This document shows, piece after piece, positions 42,255 to 50,300 of a stretch of DNA of 64,000 bases. The position numbers and the translations under genes are program-made. The notes beneath the pieces were generated by a model that was given only the letters and a program-made list of their open reading frames with translations, was not told the origin of the DNA and searched no databases. Source of the stretch: Dendrolimus kikuchii (taxonomy: Eukaryota > Arthropoda > Insecta > Lepidoptera > Lasiocampidae). The stretch lies in assembly GCA_019925095.2 (NCBI GenBank), contig CM034392.1, positions 9,229,887-9,293,886 of the forward strand, read 5' to 3'. Each line of letters opens with the position of its first letter. Position 1 is the first letter of the stretch.

Positions 42255-43354
42255 ACGATCGTGTAATAGACCCATTAAAAATGATTAATGAAATATATTA
42301 TGATGCTTCACATCCTGCTGGTTATAGTAGCATAGAAAAACTAACTAAAGCGATGAACGGTAAAATTACTAAAAGTGATGTTAAAAATTGGTTGCAATCA
42401 CAAGAAACATATACATTGCATAGACCTGTACATAGAAAATTTCCTAGGAATAAGTATGTTTTATCTAACTTTAACGAACTCTGGCAAGTTGATTTGAGTG
42501 ATATGAGAACTTATTCTAAGTATAATGATAATTATAACTATATACTTTGTATTATTGATGTGTTTTCGAAATACGCTTATGCTAGGGCTATAAAAAATAA
42601 AAATTCTGAAACAATAAAAAAATGTTTTGATAGTGTATTCAATGAAGCTAATACTACTCCTACTCACATACAATCTGACAAAGGTACCGAATTCGTTTCC
42701 ATAGATGTTCGTAGATACTTTAAAAGTAAACATATAAATTATTATACCACAAACAATCCTGACATTAAGGCAAGCATAGTAGAGAGATTTCAAAGAACTC
42801 TAAAAATGAAAATGTGGCGATACTTTACTCACAAGAACACTTACAAATATGTCGATGTTTTACAAGATTTAATAAATGCCTATAATCACAGTTATCACTC
42901 CAGTATAAAAATGTGTCCAAGTGATGTTAATTCGAGTAATATAATGACCGTTTGGAATAATCTATACGATAGAAAAAAAAATGCAAAAAGCCCAAATAAT
43001 TCATTACCAAAATTTCACGTAGGAGATCATGTAAGAATCACTAAGTACAAACATATATTTCAAAAAGGCTATGAATCTAATTGGAGTGATGAAATATTCA
43101 TTATAACTTCAAAAATAGATAGATCACCATGGGTGGTCTATACGTTAAAAGATCTAAAAAATGAGCCAATTGTAGGGACATTTTATGAAAGAGAATTACA
43201 AAAAGTTACGTACGACCCCACTTCATCTTATAAAATAGATAAAATTATCCGTTCTCGACAGTCTGGTAACAGAAAAGAAGTATTAGTCAAGTGGAAAGGT
43301 TATCCAGAAAAATTTAATAGTTGGATTTTAGCATCTAGTTTAAATCAAATATGA
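42239..43354 (+). CDS. Integrase with DDE core and C-terminal chromodomain
   Basis: 371 residues counted from the ATG at 42,239; an in-frame TTG 9 bp upstream is not a likely eukaryotic start. The retroviral-type integrase core has Asp85 in LWQVDLSDM, Asp147 in IQSDKGTEF and Glu182 in IVERFQRTLK, a D-D-35-E arrangement. The C-terminal ~45 residues (KIDKIIRSRQ, EVLVKWKGYPEKFNSWI) form a canonical chromodomain with the WKGY and aromatic-cage signature. The enzyme would insert the linear element into host DNA. The chromodomain probably steers it to methylated-histone chromatin, as in chromoviral integrases. It overlaps the upstream gene by 16 bp and the downstream gene by 4 bp (ATGA). Confidence 0.95.
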   Translation: MDAILDDRVIDPLKMINEIYYDASHPAGYSSIEKLTKAMNGKITKSDVKNWLQSQETYTLHRPVHRKFPRNKYVLSNFNELWQVDLSDMRTYSKYNDNYNYILCIIDVFSKYAYARAIKNKNSETIKKCFDSVFNEANTTPTHIQSDKGTEFVSIDVRRYFKSKHINYYTTNNPDIKASIVERFQRTLKMKMWRYFTHKNTYKYVDVLQDLINAYNHSYHSSIKMCPSDVNSSNIMTVWNNLYDRKKNAKSPNNSLPKFHVGDHVRITKYKHIFQKGYESNWSDEIFIITSKIDRSPWVVYTLKDLKNEPIVGTFYERELQKVTYDPTSSYKIDKIIRSRQSGNRKEVLVKWKGYPEKFNSWILASSLNQI

Positions 43355-44115
43355 TAAAAGAAAGTTTTTATTTAACATTACTTAGCAATAGTTCTATGGA
43401 ATATTTTCCAGAAAACAAAACTACTTTGTTTTCAACAAAGTTACCAAAGTCCATAATACTTGAAGGTATGTGGTACGTGGGCGTTGTAGAATTTCAATAT
43501 CCATGTACAATGTTTACTGTTCAAGAACATGAAAATGTTGTTTATGTGACTAAAATAATGCAAATACCTAACGAAGAAACAACTTCTCTTGTCTACTACA
43601 AAACTCGTATTCCAGCTACAAATTATGACAATATTAAACATATATTGATGGCGTTAAACAATATAGGAGAAAATGTAAGATTTCACTATGATGAACTATC
43701 TAAATTTGTCAGTGTAACAGTAATGGATGAAAATATCAGATCTTTATCATTATCACCCCAGCTGTCACTTCAACTTGGATTTGAACCTAATAAAAATCTG
43801 GTTGAAAAGGGTCTTGGAAAATGTCCAGCTAATTTGCATTTAGGTTTACCACCGCAATTATTTGTTTACTGTGATATAATTGAACCACAAATTGTAGGGG
43901 ATGTTATGACCCCATTGTTGAGAATTATACAATTGGATCCGTCAAAGTATATCTATGGAGCTAATAAAATGCATGTATTCTCGCCACCTCACTACTTACC
44001 TGTAATGCGGAGGGAGTTTGATACAATTGAAATAGATATAAGAACAAGCACTGGTCAAAAAATACCATTCCAGTTTGGAACAGTGTGTATAAAGCTTCAT
44101 TTTAGAAAATTATAA
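43351..44115 (+). CDS. Penton-like minor capsid protein
   Basis: 254 residues. The opening ESFYLTLLSNSSMEYFPENK followed by TLFSTKLPKSIILEGMWYVG, and a beta-rich remainder ending GTVCIKLHFRKL, fit the single-jelly-roll minor capsid (penton) protein of Polintons, which occupies the icosahedral vertices. The ATG overlaps the integrase stop in an ATGA arrangement, and the next gene begins 2 bp after this stop. The position between integrase and capsid genes is usual for animal elements. The assignment rests on the N-terminal pattern and context; a profile or structural comparison would settle it. Confidence 0.82.
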   Translation: MIKESFYLTLLSNSSMEYFPENKTTLFSTKLPKSIILEGMWYVGVVEFQYPCTMFTVQEHENVVYVTKIMQIPNEETTSLVYYKTRIPATNYDNIKHILMALNNIGENVRFHYDELSKFVSVTVMDENIRSLSLSPQLSLQLGFEPNKNLVEKGLGKCPANLHLGLPPQLFVYCDIIEPQIVGDVMTPLLRIIQLDPSKYIYGANKMHVFSPPHYLPVMRREFDTIEIDIRTSTGQKIPFQFGTVCIKLHFRKL

Positions 44116-44117
44116 TA

Positions 44118-44570
44118 ATGTCCTCCCAAGGTAATAGAATAACTTGCCCCTACGAACACTATTATTCACATCAAGCTGGATCTGGAATCGGAGTTATTTA
44201 CAAAGGAGCCCCATACCAGCGTGGACATGGAATCGGTAGCTTTTTAGGCGGGCTATTTAGATCAGTTTTACCATTACTGTCCAGTGGAGCCCGAGTAATT
44301 GGTAAAGAGGCTTTAAATGCTGGTGTAGGTCTCCTATCTGATATGGTTAGTTCACGGCCTATGGAAGAATCAATTAAAACCCGGCTTAAAGAGGCCAGTT
44401 CGAACTTAAAAAGGAAAGCAGATGCCAAAATTGATAGCGTTATGTCTGGTTCAGGGTATAAAACAAAGAGGAGAAATCAGTCTTCATTCATTTCACCATC
44501 AACCGCCAAAGCAAAAGCTGCTAAGAAAATAAAAGTGAACAAGAAAAAAATAAAAGACATTTTTTCTTAA
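44118..44570 (+). CDS. Basic glycine-rich virion protein (pVI/pX-like candidate)
   Basis: 150 residues. The N-terminal part is YYSHQAGSGIGVIYKGAPYQ and RGHGIGSFLGGLFRSVLPLL, an amphipathic, glycine-spaced stretch resembling membrane-active minor virion proteins. The second half is strongly basic (LKRKADAKID, YKTKRRNQSS, a lysine-rich AKAAKKIKVNKKKIKD end). Glycine-glycine sites such as FLGGLF, and GSGIG near the start, are plausible cleavage sites for the element's own protease; that is inference from adenovirus biology. The gene sits between penton and major capsid. AATAAA immediately follows the stop (44,571-44,576). Confidence 0.75.
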   Translation: MSSQGNRITCPYEHYYSHQAGSGIGVIYKGAPYQRGHGIGSFLGGLFRSVLPLLSSGARVIGKEALNAGVGLLSDMVSSRPMEESIKTRLKEASSNLKRKADAKIDSVMSGSGYKTKRRNQSSFISPSTAKAKAAKKIKVNKKKIKDIFS

Positions 44571-44581
44571 AATAAAACAAG

Positions 44582-45895
44582 ATGTCTTTTCTACATAGTC
44601 ATTCTTGCGAGTGCATTAAGTCAGAATTAGATTTATTTGCTTTACCTTCAACACAAACAAGTATCGAAAGTGGATTATGGATACATTACAAACCAATTTC
44701 ATCTCTGGCTGATGATGGGCCGATAGAATTTCAAGTACCAGGAGGAGGAGATGACTACATAGATTTATCTCATACATTAATACATATAAAAGCGAAAATA
44801 TTACATCAAGACTCCACCAAATTGAATTCATCAACAGTGGTGGCTCCAGTTAATAATTGGTTACATTCACTTTTCAACCAACTTGATGTATATTTAAATC
44901 AAAAACTTGTTTCACCTCCGAATAACACATATGCATATCGTGCATATATAGAAACACTATTGAATTATGCTCCTGCAGCTAAAGACTCCCACCTTACTTG
45001 TGGTCTTTGGTATAAGGATACATCTGGAAAGATGGATTCAACTGATGATTCCAATGAGGGATTCAAAAAGCGACAAGAGTTGGCTAGTGAAAGCAAGGAA
45101 ATCGAAATGATTGGACATTTGCATGGTGATTTATTCAATCAGGAAAAATTTTTGATTAACGGTGTTGATATGTCTGTAAAATTAGTTCGATCGAGAGAAA
45201 CGTTTAACTTGATGGCTTCTTCGAACGATTTAAAGTTAAAAGTATGCATAATGGATGCAACTCTTATTGTCCGTAGATCTCGAATCAGCCCAACTGTTTT
45301 ACTCGCACATCAAAAAGTTTTAGCCTCTACTACTGCAAAATATCCTATTACTCGAGCTGAAGTCAAAGTTTTAACGATACCATCAGGGGTTCAAGGAAAG
45401 ACCCTCGATAATATATTCCTGGGACAGGTACCTAAAAGATGCATAGTTGGTTTTGTTAATAATGCAGCGTTTAATGGTAGTCTTACTAAAAATCCTTTTA
45501 ATTTTGAGAATTATGAAATGAGTTCATTTTGTTTATACATTGATGGTCAGCAAATACCTTCTAAAGCGTTACAACCATCATTTGAGAGTAATATTTTCAC
45601 TACAGCCTATCATACGTTATTCTCTGGAACGGGTATACATTTTCTTAACGAAGGTAACGGGATATCTAGGGAACAGTACGCTCAAGGTTACTGTCTGCTA
45701 GCTTTTGACTTAACTCCTGATTTATCAGCTAACTCCTCAAGTCATTGGAATCTGATTAGGAATGGTAGCGTGAGATTAGAAATTCGTTTTGAATCTGCTC
45801 TTTCACAAACTATTAACTGTATTGTGTATGCCGAGTTCGATAATGTTATTGAAATAGATAAGAACCGCAATGTAATCGTAGACTATAGTAGTTAA
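44582..45895 (+). CDS. Major capsid protein (double jelly roll)
   Basis: 437 residues, the normal size for a Polinton major capsid protein. It starts ECIKSELDLFALPSTQTSIE, followed by GPIEFQVPGGGDDYIDLSHT, the conserved N-terminal strand region of this family. Later come NNWLHSLFNQLDVYLNQ, YAYRAYIETLLNYAP and a C-terminal barrel ending ECDN-like FDNVIEIDKN. The protein would trimerise and tile the icosahedral shell. The final 154 codons (residues 284-437) lie in the right inverted repeat arm and are duplicated on the left. AATAAA at 45,932-45,937 could end the transcript. No frameshift or stop is seen. Confidence 0.92.
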   Translation: MSFLHSHSCECIKSELDLFALPSTQTSIESGLWIHYKPISSLADDGPIEFQVPGGGDDYIDLSHTLIHIKAKILHQDSTKLNSSTVVAPVNNWLHSLFNQLDVYLNQKLVSPPNNTYAYRAYIETLLNYAPAAKDSHLTCGLWYKDTSGKMDSTDDSNEGFKKRQELASESKEIEMIGHLHGDLFNQEKFLINGVDMSVKLVRSRETFNLMASSNDLKLKVCIMDATLIVRRSRISPTVLLAHQKVLASTTAKYPITRAEVKVLTIPSGVQGKTLDNIFLGQVPKRCIVGFVNNAAFNGSLTKNPFNFENYEMSSFCLYIDGQQIPSKALQPSFESNIFTTAYHTLFSGTGIHFLNEGNGISREQYAQGYCLLAFDLTPDLSANSSSHWNLIRNGSVRLEIRFESALSQTINCIVYAEFDNVIEIDKNRNVIVDYSS

Positions 45896-46765
45896 GATAG
45901 AATTATATGTATTAATCATAAGAAAGATATCAATAAATAAAACTGTCAACATAGCTTTCATATTTTTTATTTACAACTTCCTTTACATAATAAGTTCACA
46001 AGATTATGTTGAACATTTACAATAGTATTCTTCATCGAGTAGCACGTGTGCACTTTGGTTACAAATATGAACACAATCGAGATCCAGAAATGTTTATGCA
46101 AAATTCACCCATCTTTAGAGAGGAACGTGTATGCAGCAAACAATTTACCAATTCACATGGAAGCGCCTACGTTCTTAGTGAGCAATCTGGATCCAAGCAC
46201 CCAGCCAGGTTCTCACTGGGTAGCCATGCACATAGACCAACACAACATTGGACAATACTTCGATTCCTTTGGTCGGTCACCTGTAGGATTCCACTTGGCT
46301 TTTCTAAATAGGAATTGTAGAAAATGGCATTTCAATACTAAGAGAATACAAAATGACTGGACTTCAGTATGTGGTGCATACTGTTTGGTATACTTATACT
46401 ATAAGTTTCATGGATATAGTATGACGGATATGACCAATTTATTCGAAAGCCAGGAAACACTCGTTAATGATATATTAGTATACGATTTGTACAAATACTG
46501 TTTTAAATAAAGGTTGAGGAAGAAAAGAACATGTTGTTTTTGTTTTGAAGTCGTTGTTGACGTCATTAAGAACAATAGGGAGTATCGGACGAGGGTAATT
46601 AGTGAACGTGAAATAGTAATTAACAAAAGAATAAACAAATGAGTAGCTAATTAGTGCTGTAATTAGCACGGAATTAAAAAAAGCTATCTCTGTAAATACA
46701 GCATATATCGAAAAACTGATAGCGTAGAACGATCGGGCGTACTCGAGAACCCCCAATTTGACACC

Positions 46766-46817
<52 letters not shown>

Positions 46818-46895
46818 CTTTTTTAGCCAGGGTTGTCCGTCGAAACACTTTTTGCTCACCAGAAACACGATTCTTGCCGTGAGCCAGAACTCTGG
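45430..46895. repeat. Polinton right inverted repeat arm (1,466 bp)
   Basis: The partner of 38,067-39,523. This is the arm where the capsid gene is continuous, so it is probably the original arrangement and the left arm the copy. It includes the end of the major capsid gene, the protease gene, about 260 bp of AT-rich non-coding DNA, the T-tract at 46,770-46,824 and a 71-bp outer segment ending CCAGAACTCTGG. The outermost 12 bp are themselves nearly palindromic. Confidence 0.92.
46067..46510 (+). CDS. Adenain-type cysteine protease, right copy
   Basis: 147 residues from the ATG at 46,067; a GTG 21 bp upstream is not a likely start. Catalytic residues are His50 (GSHWVAMH), Asp66 (YFDSFG), Gln95 (RIQNDW) and Cys102 (SVCGAYC), the order seen in adenovirus protease and the Polinton proteases. 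It would cleave capsid precursors. It lies 171 bp downstream of the major capsid gene in the same direction, and its stop codon is inside an AATAAA signal (46,506-46,511). It differs from the left copy only by Lys92 in place of Met. Confidence 0.93.
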   Translation: MNTIEIQKCLCKIHPSLERNVYAANNLPIHMEAPTFLVSNLDPSTQPGSHWVAMHIDQHNIGQYFDSFGRSPVGFHLAFLNRNCRKWHFNTKRIQNDWTSVCGAYCLVYLYYKFHGYSMTDMTNLFESQETLVNDILVYDLYKYCFK

Positions 46896-47385
46896 GTATA
46901 TTTATTCTATTTATAGTGTTAAAAGTATATTTTGAGCTCTACTTTAATTTGATCGTACTTGCCACATCGTAGTTATGTTTAACAATTAGAAGAAGGGAGA
47001 GCATTAACTCCCTCATCTTCCACCCGAGCATATTAATCCTGCCACATACTGAATAGTTTTTAAAAAATTTGATTAGCGACTATTTTTACACTGATTTTTT
47101 TTTAACCATAGTTAAATGGCTTAGTTAAACTGCCAACGCTAAACATAATTTTTTTTAGCGGTTTTACTTGCATAATTCTGTAGCGCTAAATGTCTTCTAT
47201 GTCATAGTTTATTCGTGTTTTAATTTCACCCATATAGACTCAGTAGTTTCCGAGAAAAATTACTTTGATATAGACGGGCAGGCGGGCTGCCGGACATGGC
47301 GCTTACTTAACGATTTAAATTTTGCCAAAACAACAACGGAACCCTAAAAATTACAGGAAATACTATACATGTAACTTGATATTCA
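46896..47385. other. AT-rich right flank of the Polinton
   Basis: No gene. 47,270-47,355 ends in CGGAACCCTAAAAATTAC, a motif of common lepidopteran repeats; related GGGTTCCGTACTAATC occurs at 63,243. Retroposon A, which borders the Polinton on the left, is absent here. Confidence 0.45.
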
Positions 47386-47390
47386 TTTTT

Positions 47391-48010
47391 TTCAATTAAC
47401 ACAAGAACAACTGAATAAGCTCGATCGACGTCAAAATGTCTGTATTCGGTTCATATTTGGGTCGCGCAAATATGACCACGTTTCCGAATATCGTAAGAAG
47501 CTTAAATGGTTACCTATTCGCCTTCGCCGGAATGTTCACTTGCTCTCTCTTTTGTACAACATCCTTTTTGATCCTCGTACTCCTCCTTATTTAAAGGAAC
47601 GTTTTGACTTCCTACATCTTTCTCATTCCCGTTATTTGCGCTCTAGTAATAATCTCTCCTTAATGACACCTGTACACACTTCTTCCTTCGTTGACAACTC
47701 CTTCACAGTACAGGCTGTCCGTTTATGGAACTCACTGCCACTCAACATCAGACAAGCTAAGTCAGTATCCTCTTTTAAAATCATGGTTTTTAATTATTTT
47801 TGGTCCTCTCAGGTATAATAATGCTGTATGTATTGTGATATGTACTGTGTTTATATAGTATATAATAAAGATTTTTATTTATTTTATATATTTTGAACAT
47901 TTTATATTATCTATTGTCTACACCGCCACTGTCATGTTTTAATATTTTCCTTAGTTTAAGGGGTTGCCTGGAAGAGATCGCTTTAAGCGATAAGGCCGCC
48001 CTTTGTTCAA
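47391..48010 (+). pseudogene. LINE ORF2 C-terminus and 3' end
   Basis: The plus strand is open from about 47,391 to the stop at 47,816-47,818. It reads RRQNVCIRFIFGSRKYDHVS, LKWLPIRLRRNVHLLSLLYN and AVRLWNSLPLNIRQAKSV. This is the conserved C-terminal domain of CR1/Jockey-like non-LTR ORF2, including the RLWNSLP signature. No reverse transcriptase or start codon is upstream, so the copy is heavily 5'-truncated. The 3' untranslated region leads to GCGATAAGGCCGCCCTTTG, the tail shared with copies at 2,910 (+), 28,640 (-) and 48,705 (-). The frame is unbroken, so it is fairly young. Confidence 0.8.
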
Positions 48011-48700
48011 CATTTATTGTATCTAGTTTTTAAGTTTAAATTTTTGGTGAACAATGACCATTATGTAATCGTGCTTTTTTGTAATTGTGTATTTGGTGAC
48101 ACCTTCTTACTTACTCTTGAAGTCAGTTTGTTTTCTCCTACACTTTTTTTTAGTACTAATTAAAATTTGACCTAAACTCTACATAAATAATGTCAGTTTT
48201 CTATCAATGATAAGGTAAAAGAATTGCTAGTAAGATATGATTAAAATAAGTACCCTATATTCTAACGACGTTTCCAGAAGTTTCTATTTAATAAAAAGCC
48301 CTTCAAAATGATTTAATGGCAGTCTCCCATAGCCTGTAGAGCAACCAAAGGTGTGGCGTGGGCGTGCCAGCCCCGCTCTATAGCGAAGCTTTTTGTACCA
48401 CCGCTTTTGTTATGCCTGCCTGGTATGACGTCACAGTACCTGCTTGGAAACCGGGCCGAATTAGAAAGGCCCTTTTGTGTTTAGTTCACACGTCCGACTT
48501 CGGCGGGGTTATTGGATTGTGAAAGATTTAGTTCGACGCGACGTGTGATATTTAGTGGTTTGTCTTTTGTCGGCGTTCTACAATGGAGATTGTAATGCAT
48601 ACCACTCCGGAGGTTTTTGAGTGTATTAGATATTTAACCGTCTCGGAACTTGTCTTTAGTTATTTCTGATTATTTAATTCTGTGCCATTACTTATGGTTT
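48010..48700. other. Unclassified stretch with a GC-richer patch
   Basis: 48,340-48,660 is less AT-rich (GGTATGACGTCACAG, ACTTCGGCGGGGTTATTGG, an ATG-led frame of about 28 codons at 48,582). It may be a repeat; no gene can be supported. Confidence 0.3.
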
Positions 48701-48704
48701 TAGA

Positions 48705-48850
48705 TAGATAGTTAGATAAATAATACTTTATTGCTCATCAAAATAACAGGCGTAATACATTAATTACAATATTTTTAGGCAGAACAATAGGCGGCCTTAT
48801 CGCTTAGAGCAATCTCTTCCGGGCAACGTAATGTGTAGGATATTATAAGC
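48705..48850 (-). mobile_element. LINE 3'-end repeat (GCGATAAGGCCGCC family)
   Basis: AGATAGATAGTTAGATAAAT, ATACTTTATTGCTCATC, AGGCGGCCTTATCGCTTAGA and TCTTCCGGGCAACGTAA. It is the uninterrupted antisense form of the 28,640-29,085 copy. Confidence 0.6.
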
Positions 48851-48859
48851 TAATATAGC

Positions 48860-49740
48860 GATTCAAATATTCCTAGATATTTAACCTACCTATATACTAA
48901 ATTAAGATAAATACATACATACTCATGAGATATATTTTACATGAGATTTTTATTTTGTTGTGTTATGGGTTCGCGTTTGACCATTATATCCCCTAATGTT
49001 GAGCAGAGATATGGTCTAGGGTAGAGGACACTTATTAGAAGGCTTGCTAGAAGGTAGCACACGGAACTTGAAGCTTGTACCTAGGTTGTAGATATCGGCT
49101 AAAACAGTCTCGGACAGTGAATATCATTCTTTTGCGGTGCGCTTAATGAAGGTGAACGCAAAACACTTTACTCGTATGGATGGTATGTTCGCTATATAGT
49201 GAATTGATAGATTGATAGACGCACGGACATGTGGTACTAGTATATACTAGTGCCGCATGTCTATGCGTCTGCTTATCCGACGATGGGAGGAACCTGGCGG
49301 GAACAGATTGAAATATTCCAATTCACACTCTCCAAAGTGTATCCAACAGGAAACCGCTAGACTGGCATCTCTGCGTCGATATTCGAAACTTTAAATTCGT
49401 TGTCTATCAACTTCCTGGCTCTTCTCTCAATCGACTCTAATACTTCGAGTTGGTATTTCGCTGAGTCATCCCATAGGTTAATACTTGTGCTTCGTACTGC
49501 ATCAGCAGCAGTTCTGGAGTGAAGCACCGTCTCACTTAGAGTACGCCCAGCTTCATACTAACATCGCTTAATTGAGATTTTATATATATCATAAATTTAT
49601 TAGTGCTATAGGTAGATACTTTATTTGACTATAAAGAAGATAAGGTGTTCGATGCTATGTTGCGCAGTTTTATACCCAAAAAATCGAAGCTGTTTTTATA
49701 GGAATCTTGGACCAATGTTACTAGTATAACTTCCTAAATA
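48860..49740. other. Anonymous stretch
   Basis: No supported gene. The sequence has mixed composition, and I recognise no family in it. Confidence 0.35.
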
Positions 49741-49744
49741 AATT

Positions 49745-49945
49745 AGCAGACATGACAGGAGGCAATAATGTCAATGAAGAAAACAAGTCCTGGAGTAAGA
49801 TCACGACTTGGTATAGGTAGATATGTTGTGTACGGCACCGTTTAGGCCGGTGGACTGATGACCAATGTTAGATTACCGGTCAGGACTGACGGAAAAAGGT
49901 GGAGGATCATGATTCGCTAACGACTCTTTAAATCTTTACAACGGT
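49745..49945 (+). mobile_element. LINE ORF2 C-terminal relic (fragment 4)
   Basis: ACAAGTCCTGGAGTAAGATC, GGCCGGTGGACTGATGACC and GTGGAGGATCATGATTCGC follow the block order of 11,930, 27,850 and 29,476. Highly decayed. Confidence 0.4.
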
Positions 49946-50241
49946 AAGCAGTCTGCATTGTCTATTATTTCTAACTTACAGACCGATTTATATTCTTTAC
50001 GGTGAAAATTAGGAAATAAATTTTATAATATAAGTACATCTACCCTTTTCTCTCTTTCTCAGCGTATTTTACCGTCTATACAATGGGGACTGTTATAAAG
50101 AACCGTTCTAAATGCTAACGTTTCTCTTGCGTACTCTGAAAAATTGGAAAGATCGCTCAGCTATTTCCCATTTCATTTATTATTTGCTTTCCCACACTAT
50201 CACCTGCGATATAGGCTTTTACAAAAAAGCAAATAACATCT

Positions 50242-50300
50242 TTGGTGTTACAAATGTCCTTAGGCAAGGGTAACGAGTGTGCATCATGTAGCCCGTAAGT
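50242..50300 (+). repeat. Diverged fragment of retroposon A
   Basis: CTTTGGTGTTACAAATGTCC followed by TTAGGCAAGGGTAACG matches the family core on the plus strand, with substitutions. Confidence 0.4.

Larger units (their letters stand above)
38067..46895 (+). mobile_element. Polinton/Maverick (adintovirus-like) element, rearranged
   Basis: An 8.8-kb element defined by long inverted repeats and by the hallmark gene set: protein-primed polymerase B (fragment), retroviral-type integrase, FtsK/HerA-type ATPase, adenain-type protease, penton and double-jelly-roll major capsid protein. Intact Polintons are usually about 13-20 kb, so this is short; the missing part is the front of the polymerase gene and whatever lay on the left. 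Gene order in the unique part is polymerase fragment, ATPase, two small genes, integrase, penton, basic protein, major capsid, protease, all on plus. No perfect 6-bp target duplication is found: the flanks are GATTCC or GGGATT on the left against GGGTAT on the right. It probably cannot replicate alone but could be mobilised or packaged with help. Confidence 0.93.
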
